A stretch of 64,000 nucleotides of DNA. Origin: Poecilobothrus nobilitatus. Lineage: Eukaryota; Arthropoda; Insecta; Diptera; Dolichopodidae. The notes beneath the pieces were generated by a model. That model was not told the DNA's origin. It did no database searches and saw only the letters and a program-made list of their open reading frames with translations. Numbering within the stretch: the first letter of the stretch is position 1; each line of letters starts with the position of its first letter. Below are positions 49,601 through 62,494 of this stretch, piece after piece. The stretch is taken from NCBI GenBank assembly GCA_947095535.1, contig OX352773.1, positions 209,022,093-209,086,092 of the forward strand, read 5' to 3'. Made by a program: the position numbers and the translations under genes.

Positions 49601-49918
49601 TTAAAAAAAATCAATTAAAATATTTTGTAAATAAAAGTTCAATTTCGTTATAATAACCAAATTTTATAATTTATTTAAGATTAAAATTATTTTCAAAAAA
49701 AAATTTAAATAAAAGAAGCTCATAAGAAATTTTTACCAAATATATTATGCAATAATGTATTTAATTATCCTTTTTACCTTAATTATAATATAATTATCAC
49801 GTAGAAAACGTATAACAAAAAAAAACATTTAATAAATTTATCGTTTCTTTTTTTTTTATCTACAAATAGATTGAATTTTCAGAAATTTTTTTTTGTTTTT
49901 TGTTCTCATTAAAATTAC
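46681..49918. other. AT-rich stretch, probable intron
   Basis: Includes a 16-bp perfect inverted repeat (47591-47606 and 47695-47710) within a block where short frames on both strands overlap (47460-47739), and a TA microsatellite at 49540-49565. No exon is recognised. It lies directly downstream of the exon at 49919 on the minus strand. Confidence 0.4.
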
Positions 49919-50024
49919 CTGGAACTAAAATAAGTGCTTCCGTCCAATCGAGTTTTTTTGCAATACTTTTTACAGCAAATGATATTGCTTCATAGGATGG
50001 TAAAAAATTGGAGCTACCAGAATC
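49919..50024 (-). CDS. Internal exon of a host gene, receptor ligand-binding-domain-like
   Basis: A 106-bp internal exon read on the minus strand. The acceptor is a long pyrimidine tract ending TTTTTTATTGCAG (50037-50025). The donor is TTCCAG|GTAATTTT (cut after 49919). Only one of three phases is open; the other two hit stops. The open phase encodes DSGSSNFLPSYEAISF followed by AVKSIAKKLDWTEALILVP, with one leftover base, so the exon starts in phase 0 and ends in phase 1. The pattern (an EAI..AVKSIA..L helix, then W.EALILV strand) is like the amino-terminal ligand-binding domain of ionotropic glutamate/IR receptors or ANF-type receptors, where a helix leads into '..W..A.ILY'. This is inference from pattern, not a confirmed match. 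Codon choice is AT-rich but the peptide is balanced, unlike the lysine/asparagine/phenylalanine-rich chance frames around it. Neighbouring exons were not found within about 14 kb upstream or 49 kb downstream, so the introns must be very long. Confidence 0.7.
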
Positions 50025-53000
50025 CTGCAATAAAAAAGAGTAAAAACAAAAATAATGTGTAGTAAAATTTTTTTTATCGTTTAATTTTAATAAAATTTTG
50101 TTGAATAAAGAAAATTAATAAGGAATAAATGATTTTTAAATTACTTAATGGTAAAAAATTATAAAAAAAATATTAACTTACATAACTATAAGGATATAAA
50201 AAGGATGTAAGATGTTTAAAAAATTAAATTAATAGTTTTAAATTTATTTAGAAAAGTGATTTCAAAAATGTTGATAGAATATTAGAGAAAGGACCAAAAC
50301 AAATTTCAACATAATACTTTTAGGAGCATACAATTTGACAAATTTAATACTTGAAAGCATACAACCTTTACGGTCATTAAAAATCTAATGCAAGACGTAA
50401 GAAAACCATAAAAAGAAGTGAAATAAAATGTTAAATTTCCCAAAAAAAAAAGAACCTTAAAATTCAAAATTTAATATTGAATTTTAATATTTCGGATGAC
50501 TCAATGAAATTTTATATAACTTTTATAAGATTAGTTCTTGAGATACTTTGTAAATAGTGTTTAATTATTGAAAATGTAAAGTCAAGATGAAGAATATCAG
50601 CCAGTATTTATTTAACAATTAATTGTGTCATAAAGTACATACAAAAGAATAGGTGGCAATTATTTTAAAAATTCTTATACATCTGAAGCATATAACCGAC
50701 CTTTCTTTCACTGTTGCAGTAAAATGTGTTTTTAGAAATTTCCCAAATTGTTTTATTATATCAATTTGTAAAAAAAAAAAACCTCTTCATTTTCTTTTTT
50801 ATATGCTACCCAAATCTTTTGAAAAAAATTCCTGTATACTACATACATTTATATATTGCATAAGATTAGGCCATGTAGAGAGAAATGTAAATTACAAACG
50901 AACCTGTACAAATTATTTTCCAAAAGTTACAAATTACATAAAAGTATTTTTCAAATTCATTCTAAGTTGGTATGAATCATTAAGCAAATTATTAATTTCA
51001 TAATACATTTCAATACAACAAATGAATAATAGAAAATATTAAATTTTTTCGTTCTTTTTCTTTCTTGTCTATACAATAAAAAGTTTTTCTTAAAATAAGT
51101 TGGTAAATTTTTATCAGATTTATTCACTATAAATTAATTAAAAATTCCATTTATTGATAGTCTTTAATAAAAAAAAAAAAACGAAAATAATATTACAAAA
51201 ATTTTAAATGATTTTAAATCTAATAAAAGAAAAATTTAAATAGTTAACTTCAATAAAGGAAAAAAATTATTTGAATATTTCGTTTTAATTGATTTAAAAC
51301 GACTGAAAAATTTTCCTTTAAAAAACAAAAAAAAATCTTTCGAAATTTTGAACTATTAAATAAATTCTTTTAATTATACATAAAATAAAATGTAATATAC
51401 CTTTTGTTTTTAATTATGATGAATCAGTAAAAATTAGTTTTATTAATAGTTATTTAATAATTACTTTCTTTTAAAAAAAAACTTTCAAACAATTGAAATT
51501 TACTAGAAAAACTTTTTCAAAAAGTATAATAATTATATTTTTAAATACATATTTAATTATATATTTATTTTTTGGTGTTTAGTGAGTTAAAAATTTTGTG
51601 GAAATTATGGTTTTTCTTAATATTAGGATTTTAAAGAAATAAAAACGAAAAATTTACACAAAATTTTTGAACAATTTATATATAACCACAGCCACAAAGT
51701 ATGCAATCTTTTGCACATTTTTTACTTGGTTTCAGTGGTCAACTGGTATGTATGGATTGAAATCCAATACAGATTGTAAACTTTTTCGTACATTTTCATA
51801 AACAAAAAAAAAATGTGTTGATTTTTTTATATGTTTAGGAAATTTCTTATAGTTTTTCCTCAACCTTCAAAAAAACTAATATAATTTTTTACAACATATT
51901 GTTATGTGAAACACAAAAATTTGTCCCGCACAAAGTTAGAAAATTGGAATTTTGAGAGGAGTATGTAAGATCATTTAAAACCAACTAAGAATATGTTTTT
52001 GAATTTTTTTTCATTTAACACTTATTATATGGAGTCAAAATGGGAAATTTAGCATTTTTAAGTATCTTGCAAGTAAATGTCTGTACAATTGATTTAAAGT
52101 TTCAAATATTAAGTTTTTATACATGTAAGATAAGTTTTCTTAAAATTGAATTAAGTGTCTGTTGTCAATTTTGATTAAAGACATTCTTACTCTAAAGAAA
52201 AATTAAAAATTTTTATACAAAAATAACTGTAATTCAATTTAAATTTTTATTTATTTATTTATATTCAGGTACCGTGGTACATAAATGTGCCAGGTAGCTA
52301 TAACCCCTGTTTCCTGGTAGGAATGTGGGTTGTAAGTTTTTATTTTATTTATTTTTTTATTTATTTAAATCTTAAAAAACTCTTTATTCTCTAACAATAT
52401 ATAACTGCAATTTAATTTATGAATGTTTAATTATAATTTGAGTCTATGACACATTACTGAAAATAAAAAATCCCGAACGAAAAATCTTGAATCAAAATTA
52501 TTTGTTGTTAGAATCACCATAATTCGGTCGCAAGATTATTGCTTGAAATATTATTGTTATTTTAATCATCTGGTCAATATTTAAATATAAAATAGTTTTA
52601 ATGACGTTTCTTTTAAACAAATAATATGAACCGGGGTTGCTATCATATCATCATTTAATATTTTTTATACTTGTTTTTTCAAATGTGCTATTAAATAATT
52701 ATTATAAAATAAAATGAAGATAAAAGAAATTATTGTTTACATATTTGTAAAATATATTTATGAACTTGAATATTATTTTGATATTGACATCAGTGGTTAA
52801 CCAATGAAATATCTGTTCAAATATGTAAGTAAATAATATGTTAAAAATGATTAGGATGGATTTTAGAGTTGAATACCAAATCAGAGTACTTACTTACTTA
52901 CATATACATACTTTTTCGAATATATATATATATATATATATATATGCATACGCGGGATTCCAATTATCGTATATCTTATGGAAGGTTACAAAATATACAA

Positions 53001-55115
53001 ATTCTGGAAAAAAAAGAAACCCTCCCATATTTTGAATCCAACTCTAAAACCTTTCTAATTCAGAATCTGGCATTTAGGCACATATATAAAAATATTCTGG
53101 AAAAAGGGAATACCCTGATTTCGAATCCAACTATAAAATCACCTAATTCCGAATGTCACATATATATTTTTATTTTTTTTATATATGGATGTATGTACTT
53201 AGTTGAACAGAAATTCCTTGATTTCGGTATTTTTGGTTTTCATGATTTTTTTACGGGATTTTGTAACATTCACGATTTTTTTTCCTGATTTTCCACCAAA
53301 TTTAAATTCGAGATTTTATTTTTTCGGAATTTTTTCGTTCGGGATTTTTTTTTCAGCAAAATGTCATGCACCCTTATAATTTATATTATTGGTTTGGGAG
53401 TTTGAAACTTGGAAAAACCATTTACTTTCTGTTTTCTTTTTTTTTTGTTAATAAGTGAAAAGTTATAGAAAAAGTAATTTTTAAATTAAAAAACCTCCTG
53501 AAGAATAAATAATAAATGTAATCCTATAGGAGCAAAAGTTGTAGTTTAATATACGTCTTTCATATGGAAGGTTTAAATTTTTATTATAGAACAAAAAAAA
53601 AAAAAAACTTTTAAAAAAATAAAATAAAATTGAGTAGAATAAATAATAAATTTAAAATTATTCTACACAAGCTTATGATATTGTTGCAAGAAAGGTGATT
53701 GATGATAGCGATGATTAAAGCAAATAAACAAAAAATTAAATTAGAGTGCAGAAGTCTAAAAATTAAGTAATTATTTTTTGTTAACTACTTTTTTAAGCAA
53801 CATATAGAAGGTTTGTTTGTTACATTTTTAATAAATACATAATTTAAAGCTATTAACATGACTATTAATCATTTTATTTTATGACTTTATATACACCAAA
53901 GCCATATTTAAATTTAAATGAAAAAATTCACAATTACGGGAGAAACGACAATATATGCATGCAAGTTTACCGAATAGAAATTTACAACTACAAGGGTGTA
54001 CTATGGAAGCCGGTTATCGTAATCCTGTTTTATCAAAATCCAGTTTTTTAAATCCTATTTTTCAAATTCTGTTTTTTTAAAACTCGCCTGTTATCTATCT
54101 ATTTAAAAAAAACTAATTGGGGTGTATTTTAGAATTTGGTTCAAAATCAGCGTTATACGCATTTTCCAGAATATTTATTATAAATATTGTGTATATTGCG
54201 AGATTAGGAAGGATTCTAGAGTAGAGCTTTCTATATGATCCCCAAAGTCAAACATTATTTAAGTCAAATAAAAAATTCTATTCTAAAAATTGTTTTTTAT
54301 AAGTACATTTTATTTCAGCTTGTATTTCTTTGTAAAAACTATTAAGGTTTCAATTTTATTATATATTTAAAACTTTCATTTATGGGAAGCTTTACCTTGT
54401 TATATTTTTACAAAATTTAAAATAAGTTAAGAAAAATTTTTAATAATACTTCATAACGATTATCTTTATAAAATTCCTTATATTACGTAAAAAAAACTTT
54501 GTAAAAATATACAAATATCCTGCTGTAATTCTTATAGTTCTAGGAAAGTAAATAAAGTGCATTTAATATAGTTTTTAATATAAGTGATAATGGTTTCACA
54601 AAAATAATTATAATTTTCACTTACATTTTCCGGGAATTATGGTTTTTTTTTTTTTCCACATTTTATATAAAAATAAATTATATATTCTTTTGTTTTGGTT
54701 TTTTTTTTTTAAGTAATATAAAATTTTTCCGGAATAAATATAAAAATTATATTTTAATTATTGTTTAAAATTTTATTTTGGTTTTTATAATTTTTAATGA
54801 AGATTTTTTATTAATGATTGTTTTAAAACAATGGATTTAAAAAATAGACTTGCTTTTGTTCTATTTTAAATCAAAAAATTAATCTATCAGATAAAATATC
54901 TTTTATTGTTATTAAGTCAGTCAAAATGAACGAATACTATAGATAAATCGGATTAAAAATACAAACAAAAAAAAAATTTTTTTTTTGCTGAAATAATATA
55001 AATACTTTAATAAATTTAAATGAAAAAAGGAGGTATTAATCTATTATTGATATTGAATCTTTTTGATTCGTAAATAAAAAAAATTATGCTTTTAGTAGAT
55101 AAATAGTAGATAGAA
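50025..55115. other. AT-rich stretch, probable intron upstream of the exon
   Basis: The pyrimidine tract next to 50025 belongs to the exon's acceptor. A 116-codon plus-strand frame (50653-51003) has no recognisable domain. A (TA)n run sits at 52920-52946, followed by an imperfect tandem of about 93 bp (TTCTGGAAAA at 53002 and 53095). Degenerate 14-18-bp ATCC...TTTT repeats occur at about 54018-54090. A GGTACCGTGGTAC palindrome lies near 52268. No further exon is recognised. Confidence 0.4.
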
Positions 55116-55119
55116 ATGC

Positions 55120-55500
55120 ACTTTTTAGCACATTTTTCAAAAAAAAAAATTTCAAAAATTAGTTTTTATTATTTTGCTTTCACTCTCGTCCGTTCGTTCT
55201 TCTTTTTATAAAACTTCAACATTATTAAAGATAGAATAATAAAATTCTAACCATGAACTGATCCATTATGGAGCTAAACCCTCTCAAAATGGAGCTAAAA
55301 CCTCTAATTTTTTCAATATAAAATCGCCAAACAACAGGACATTATCTTAGCCTTGTAAATTAATATCAAAATTATACAATTTTTTATATTTACCTACCGT
55401 TTTCCGAATGTAAAATTTTGCAAGATTTTGCTTTCTTTTCTTTATATATGTACCTAACTCCGGCACCCTTTCAGTTAGAGGCTGGAGAGAAGAATTAAAT
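55120..55500 (-). repeat. Partial copy of the 32.25-kb repeat family
   Basis: On the minus strand it contains TCCGGTGCC-type sequence (GGTGCCGGAGTTAGGTAC), CTTGCAAAATTTTACATTC, GGAAAACGGTAGGTAAATA, ATGGAGCTAAA repeats, GAACGGACGAGAGTGAAA and the terminal GAAAAATGTGCTAAAAA. This is the order of the second half of the element at 32250-33478. Confidence 0.55.
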
Positions 55501-55703
55501 CTGTCAGAATTAGCAGAAATTACCTTAGAAAATTTGTTCTTGTTTAAGACCTATTCTTGGTCTAAAATTGAGATTTTACATCAAAAATTGGAATATGTTA
55601 ATGACTTTTAGTACTTAAATATTTACTGACAACTTACTTTTATTACTGACTTAAAGAAAGCGTCTTTTGATTTTGCACAATTAAATTAGAAATTTTGATG
55701 TAA

Positions 55704-57280
55704 AACGAGGAAGAATACAGTTGCCTTTGTCAACTCTTAGATACCCGTACGAACCGTTAGTATGTTAACAGCCTGTCACTCTGCTCACAATATTATTTTT
55801 TTAATATTTTATTATTTTAAAATAATTTGGGTGAATTTTATAATTTCTAGAACTATGGGTTGTAGATATATTCAAACTATATGTTTATACATTCTTCAAA
55901 AGCAAATTCTAACCTTCCACATAACGATTATCAATCCAAAACTTTTCAAATATTCTATAGTACCATTTAATACTAAGCGGTAAATGTATATTAAATTTAC
56001 TTAGTACAAAATAGTAAATATAATTTTAAATATTATATTATATTATATTTAAATATTCCATTGACAGAATAATTTCTTATAAGTACAATAAAATACATAT
56101 ATGTATGTAAATACGGCGCTATATAATATACATATATACTCTTATCAATCACTCACTAGTGGCATATACGATATCTAAATAAACATTATATTATATAAGT
56201 ATGTATATATATTAATATCATATAAATAAAAATTCTTCAAGCAACCGTTATGTTGTTTATTTATTTACATTTTTATGTACTACGCATTATATCCTCAACA
56301 ATTTCAAATTATCGAGTAAAACAAAATGGAAAAAATTCGTTTTAAAGAAATTTGTTAGAAAATTTGAAAAATCAAGTAACACTTTCGTCAATTATAAAGT
56401 AACCCTATATTATTGAAAAAAGTTATTAACAGAAATAAGAGTATAATGTTGAAGCTTTAATTTTTGTGTATTACTTCAAAAAAATTTTAACAGGTGTTCA
56501 AGTTACAGGTGTTTAAAAATAGGAAATTTTCAGTTTTTGACCCCTTACAGCTCCTAAATGGGGAGTGATACAAAAAAAATTTCTGAAATGACTCATACTT
56601 ATTTTTAAAGATCTAACTTCTGTAAAAATTTCAAGTTTCCAACTTAAACCGTTTAGAAGATAGAAGGGTTAAAGAATTTTGCAAAATTTGAGTTTCGCAT
56701 AACGGTAAATTAAGACACCGTATGTCACAAATATATATTTATTGTATACATACTTTTAAAGCTAATAAAAGTAGTAATCGTTTGGCGTTTTCAGAATGAA
56801 GATATACCTTATACAACTTGTGCTATAACAATCTAAATATAGAGATTTTTTGAACCTTTGGGGAGCTGTAGCTCCGTAACGGGTGGGGCTACAAAAAAAA
56901 GTTATTAAAAATAAAATTAATATTTTTGTGAGATCTATCAGCAGTTAAAATTTCATAGCTCTATTTCAAAAAAAATGTGGGGATCTAAAAGTTAGGTGTT
57001 CGAGAGCTACCCTAAGGCTTGGTCCAAACTCAACAAAAAAAAATAGGGAACCTACAAATTACTCCCAGAATATTTTGTGTAAATTTCAAGATCCTAGCTT
57101 TCTTAGTTTTTGAGTTAGCGTGCTGACGGACGGACGGACGGACGGACATGGCTCAAAAGTCTTAGAATTTTTTTCTGATCCGATCCATACCTTTGAAGGT
57201 ATATCTAGCTCGCTTATTTCGAGGTGTTACAAACGGAGAAGTAATTTTATTATACCCGATCCTATCGTACGGGTATAATA
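55704..57280 (+). mobile_element. DINE/Helentron-like 1.6-kb repeat, copy 3
   Basis: End-to-end match with the copies at 24451 and 26866: same AACGAGGAAGAATACAG start and CGTACGGGTATAATA end. It has five GACG units in a row, more than the other two copies, and a short TTATA run. A 73-codon frame near the left end is incidental. Confidence 0.75.
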
Positions 57281-57332
57281 ATCTCGTATTAGAAATTTTA
57301 TCTTGAGTATTTTGAATTAATTATATTTTTCA

Positions 57333-57392
57333 TTAATTTATTATTGAAGTTAATGTATATATACTTGTACATTAACTTCAATAATAAATTAA
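57333..57392. repeat. Perfect 60-nt hairpin (25-bp stem, 10-nt loop)
   Basis: Bases 57333-57357 are the exact reverse complement of 57368-57392. The loop is TATATACTTG. The stem centre reads ATTGAAGTTAATGTA. The size is similar to a small-RNA precursor, but perfect pairing and AT-richness also fit a tiny foldback element or replication slippage. It lies 53 bp beyond DINE-like copy 3. Confidence 0.9.
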
Positions 57393-57394
57393 GA

Positions 57395-58318
57395 TTTCTT
57401 TTAAGCAGCGAAAACAAAACATTTCATCTAAAGTAAAAACTTAAATAATTTAAAAGCATCAAAAGAATTTTCTTTTTGGATAATGAATTTCCTCCAGTTA
57501 TTTATAAAAAAAATTTTTCTTGTTTTCTTCAATTGAAGTTTTGTTGAATTTTCCAGTCATTCGAATCAAATTAAAAAACAAAAACAAACAAATAAAATCT
57601 TAAAGATATTAATTTATAAAAAGTTTTTTTTTTTTGATTGTAATTGTTTGAAATTTTAAAATTCATTCCAAATAATTAATTTATTTCAATTGATTCTTTT
57701 TTTTTAGTTTTTTTTTTTTATACTAATATTAAATTCAATTTAAACTTTATTTCACGAATTTGAAAAATAAAGAAATTAAAATAAAATATTAGTTAAGCAT
57801 AGCTATATTATATCTAGAGCTTTTCTAACGAAACTTCAAACTTATCCAAGATATTAGAAAATAATATTTCTGTCATTTCACTTAAAATTCTGAGAAGTAA
57901 ATTTTGGTATTGAAGCTGCACAAAACTAAATAATAAATATAAATAAGTTTATAGCAAGTTTCAGTTTTAATTAATATCAAAAACAATATTAGTACCCCCC
58001 CATACTAGTACCCATAATCCTACAACAAAGCAATAATTTGTATAAAGGACTCCTTTCCTAGTGGTTGGGTAGCGTGTAAAAAAAAAACCAGTACCAGTAA
58101 TTGAGAAAAAATTATTAAAAGCAACTGATATGAGAAAACAAAAGACTCCTTTATTGATTAAAAGAAAATATTTTAGAAATAATAAAATGTTATTTGTTTA
58201 CATTAAAAAAAAAAAAAGGTTTTGTTTAGTTTAAAAGAATTATTTAAAAAAACAAATAACTGAATATTAAATTTTTTGAAGTCTTCAATTACTTTATTAA
58301 CTCTGTTCTTTCCTACTT
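57395..58318. other. AT-rich stretch without recognisable gene
   Basis: Near 58045-58072 CTTTCCTAGTGGTTGGGTAG resembles a SINE box A head, but no box B follows, so it is at most a fragment. A small GC patch with a run of C lies near 57994-58000. Confidence 0.35.
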
Positions 58319-58321
58319 TTT

Positions 58322-58640
58322 TGTATACCCGTACGAATATATGTATGTAAGCTTCAAGGGTATAATAAATATGTTATTATGTTTGTGACACTGTAAAGAA
58401 GACAATACTGTAACGAACAACGTTAAATAAGAAAAATTATATATGTACATTCATGATTGAATTTGATTTACAATTAAAGACAACGATAAATATGTAAAAG
58501 TATATATGTATATTCTTGATTGAATTTTGAGTCGATTTATTTAGCTACTATATTTGCGTGCGTCCATTCGTCTGCACGATAACTCAAATAATAATGAAAC
58601 TACGATTCTGAAATTTTTACCATTTAATTTGTATATAAAT
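58322..58640 (-). repeat. DINE-1/Helentron-like 3' fragment
   Basis: On the minus strand: TGAGTTATCGTGCAGACGAA, TGGACGCACGC, AATCGACTCAA, TCAAGAATATACATATATAC, and finally TATTATACCCTTGAAGC ... CGTACGGGTATAC. The order parallels the 3' end of the element at 11570-12742, with a terminal inverted ATACCC/GGGTAT pair. The GACG units are reduced. The 5' part is not recognisable. Confidence 0.5.
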
Positions 58641-58832
58641 GCCAGTTTATCTATTCAAATTGTATAAGTTCGACCATAGCGTGTTCGAATAATTATCATA
58701 CAATTTCTGTTTTATTATATGCGTAACTAAGCTTTTTAATATCATATACTATTGGTATCTCAAAATGGCTCATCTTTTGTAACGGATTCGAGTAGCCGTT
58801 ATATATTTTCGAAATTTATATGATTATTAATA

Positions 58833-60657
58833 TCTATAATAAAAGACGTTGGCGAGACCTTGCCAACATGTAAAAAAAAATGTAAACTAAACTGTCAATG
58901 ATGATATTTCTGTATATTTATTTAAGTTTTGTATTTAGATTTGTGTCTCTGATAATAAAATTTTAAAAATTTTAAAATAATTTAATAATTCAAAATTTTA
59001 TTATCAAAGACACAAATCTTCGAGTACAAGTATTATTCGACACACAAATCTTTCTTAAAAAAAAGGAAAAAAAAAATTGCATAGAAAATATAATTTTAGA
59101 AGGCTTCTCTCGCAAAAGATTCATGATTTTGTACTAATTTATTATAAGACCATTAATAATATTGTTAGGCATGGAAAAAAATAAGGTTTTTTAGATATCA
59201 TCAGAGCAGATATAGGTAGTTTTTGAAATTCCTTAGTATGTGTGAATATTGTCACGGATAAGACTTCACCCCCAGAGAAAAAGTTGCAACGGTTTTATAA
59301 GATTAATTAGAAAGCTGTCGAAAACGACCATAAAAAAAAAAACGCCCGAAAATTTATGAAATTTCATTATTAGAGACATGATTTTTTTATTAAATATACC
59401 TCTTCAAAGTACATTTAAATACAATAAATTCAGCAAATTTTTTTTCAAGCAAAAAAAATAAACGCAAAAGACTTGAAAGTAGTTTTGTTAAATCTTGTTA
59501 AATAAAGTTAAAATTTTTGATATAATGTAGAAAAATTAAAAACTTTATTTTAATGTAAAATTCGGCATATTTAGATAAATATGCCATTCCGAAAACACTA
59601 AGATTGATAGAAATTTTTTGCAAAAAAAAAAATGTACACTAATTATTTAATAGGACGTGTCCAAGTGTCATATTCTTTCTTCCAAGTGTTAATTTCCACA
59701 TGGAAAACATAAATTTTCAGCTCGAGCTAAAAGGCAAAAACACATTCAGGGCGGCGACCGATGGCGATAGATGAATTTCGGGTCGAAAATTTCGCAGCGA
59801 AAACAACTGTTTTTTATTGGCATAAAAAATTTTTTTAAAACTAAAGAAAAATAGAGAGTAAAATTTTAAAAAATATTAAAATTATTTCGATTATTGGGAT
59901 TGTTTTAAATGTATCAAAAAAAAATGTCACAGCGGTTGGTGGGTGAATTTGAATTTCATAGCAAATGAACATCGGAACAAGATGATTTCTTCGTAAAATA
60001 TTATATGGAAATAAAAGAAAAGGATGAAAAACATTTTTTGAAACTAACAAGAATGAATGTGTCTTCATTTAACTAACTATTTTCCTTATTACTTCCTCGA
60101 TTAATTTTTCTTCAAATGACATATTATTATCTTAACCTATATATAAATCGAATCTTCAAAAAATGGCATTAAAAATTGTTTTTGAATTTTAATGTCACAA
60201 TATAACTATATTGATTTCGCCGATAGAAAATTGTAAAACATAAATTTTTCAGCCGGGTAAAAAAATCGCCGGAATTTTTCCACCGATTTTTATTGTGCCC
60301 TTTATACATGTGTCAACAATTTTTGACAATCACCACGAACTTTTACCCTGAATGTGTTTAGCTTGGATCATTTTTTCTCAATGATTAAAAAACTGTCAAA
60401 AATTACCGCCACGAAAAAACGGCTAGAAAAAATTAATAAACTGTACCTAGTTTTTTTTTATTTAATGTGTTTAGATTTGTTTTATGATTTTTTTTCTATT
60501 ACATCAAGTAAGTGATTCCAACGTTTTTTTATGATGATGTAGATGTGGTGCTGATGTAAAAATCAAATTTTTAGGAAGTTTATTTAGGTAGTCAGTATGA
60601 TAACGTAAATGTTTTTGCATCTATAGAAATTGTGCAATTGCACAGGGGATTTTCTAG
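58833..60657 (+). mobile_element. Non-autonomous Helitron, complete copy with both ends
   Basis: Starts A|TCTATAATAAAAGACG with the subterminal hairpin GTTGGC...GCCAAC. It ends TGTGCAATTGCACA, GGGGATTTT, then CTAG|T (60654-60657). Insertion between host A and T, the TC start, the 3' hairpin nine bases from CTAG and the lack of a target duplication together match the canonical Helitron structure. The interior aligns with copies R and F at 278-4290, including the TGTGTCTCTGATAATA phrase and the ACTGTCAAAAATTACCGCC block. It lacks the GACCGCCAC...GTCGCAGCGGT block and carries about 340 bp near 59940-60280 not present in the others. No Rep/helicase domain is encoded. Confidence 0.7.
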
Positions 60658-62045
60658 TATAATTTATAATTTTATAAATATTTGAAATTTTGTAAAAGAT
60701 TATTCCATTTTGACGAAACAGCATATATACATATTATGTTTATACAGGTATTCTAATATTGACATAGTCAACTATATCCTTATTTCTTTTAATACGATAT
60801 TCGTTTAATTTTTAAAATACCTAAATATAATGCAATTGAATTATTTATGATATGAAAGTTACATAAAAAGTTAATACAAACTCTGTTTAGAATTATTTTC
60901 ATCAGCATATCATCATAAAGTCTCTTTGATTTTATCCTTGAATAGAAATTTCGATGAAATACTTTTTAATAATCGAAAAATTTTTTTAGTTAAAATTTCC
61001 TTCATTGTTAAAAATATGATGAAATAAAATTTACTCAAATTAAAAACCAGATTAATATTTAAAATATTGTTATATTTTGGAATGATTATACCAATTGATT
61101 AGAAGCTTAACAAAATAGAAATGCACTTTAGTCAGAATCTGTTAAAAATACTTTATCAACTTCCGCATACCATTTTGATTTTCTTCACGATATCTTGTAC
61201 TATATATAATAAAATAAAAAAATTTACCGTAATATCCTATACCTAAAAAAAATAGAAGCTTCCATAATTTTCTTAACAATTTTAATTTATTTTTTATTTA
61301 TTATGAAAACTTCAACCAAATTCATAAGTTCTTGTAAAACAAAAATAGGTGTGCTGGATTAGAATCATGAAAGTTCATTTTATCCAATAAATCAAAATAA
61401 AGAAAATCAGAAGAAAAAAACAAAAATTTAACCAGTTAAACTTTGACCTAACAACGTTTTGAACGTCAATCATTTTTATCTATAACTATCAAAAATCACA
61501 ACTGATCCATAAATAAATAAATCTTTTTAATTTTCGATATCAATTTTCTTAGGAAAAAAAAAAGTTTTACGAAAATTCTTTATTTATAGATCATACATGT
61601 AAAATAAACAACTATTAAAAATCAATCATTTATAGTATAATAGCATTTTTTTTTACCTTATGGACATTTCTTAACACCTTTTATCTTACATCTATCTATA
61701 ACGTAATTTTTATAGATCCTTAATAAAATCTAATAAAAGTCTTGAAAAAGGATTACATACCTCAACCCCATATTTATCAAAAAAAATTATGATAAATTAT
61801 TATTTAAAGACTTTTCGAAATTTTTTATGTAAATGTATCGTGAGTATGCACAGTTATGGTCAAATGCCAGAATGAAAATAATTTGGTTTGTACCAGGGAT
61901 CTGGAACGAAACGAAATAAAAATCAAGAGTTCCGGAAAGATATTTATTTTAGAGCAAAGAAAATACCGTTCCGATTATAAATATCATTTTGGAACTTTTT
62001 CCTAAATTTTTTTTCTAGTGTTCTTTTTCGAACTTTATGCACAAA
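60658..62045. other. AT-rich stretch without recognisable gene
   Basis: Around 61896 a CAGGGATCTGGAACGAAACG motif looks like a hAT end, but no partner end or 8-bp duplication was found. Otherwise unremarkable. Confidence 0.35.
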
Positions 62046-62049
62046 AATC

Positions 62050-62490
62050 AACTAAGTAAAAAAACTAAAGTTTCTTACATATATTTTTTGGATATGTTGT
62101 TATATATTTTAGTTAGAAGCTATCAGAATTCACAACCTAGCATAATTTACCTCAGAAAATTATTTTGTACCTCTCCCTCTGAGCTATTGGGGATCGAAAA
62201 TTAAAAAATTGGTTAATTTTTAAAAAGAAATGTAACTTAGGCATCTGTGCAAATCTTTTGAAAATAATATTATAAATATTACATGTAGCTTCAACATTAT
62301 ATATTTAAATGGTGTTAAAAGCTTTTCTTAATTTTATAGGGCCTTAAAATTAAAGAAAATAGCTCGTGATTTTTCACAATTTAAATGAACTTTTTAGAAG
62401 AAGTGCAAATTTTAGTGCAAGTTACAAAATGTAGACTCTTTTAATTGTCTTGTCGAAAATGTGCTCCTTTAAAAACTTTTGGTCTTACAC
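62050..62490 (-). repeat. Partial copy of the 32.25-kb repeat family (5' half)
   Basis: On the minus strand it runs from TTTTTAAAGGAGCACATTTT through AATAGCTC-type phrases, GATGCCTAAGTTACATTTC and CCCCAATAGCTCAGAGGG to TTTTCTGAGG. These correspond in order to the start and first unit of 32250-33478. The 3' half is missing. Confidence 0.5.
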
Positions 62491-62494
62491 ACTG

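Noticed and set aside
50653..51003. 116-codon plus-strand frame
   Set aside because: Composition is Phe/Ile/Lys-rich, no recognisable domain, no splice context, and it lies on the strand opposite the nearby exon.
52255..52335. A SINE fragment near the GGTACCGTGGTAC palindrome
   Set aside because: Only a CATAAATGTG phrase resembles the SINE end; no promoter boxes or body were found.
61885..62045. A second hAT element starting CAGGGATCTGGAACG
   Set aside because: No matching inverted end or 8-bp duplication was found within reach; it may be half of a broken copy but cannot be supported.
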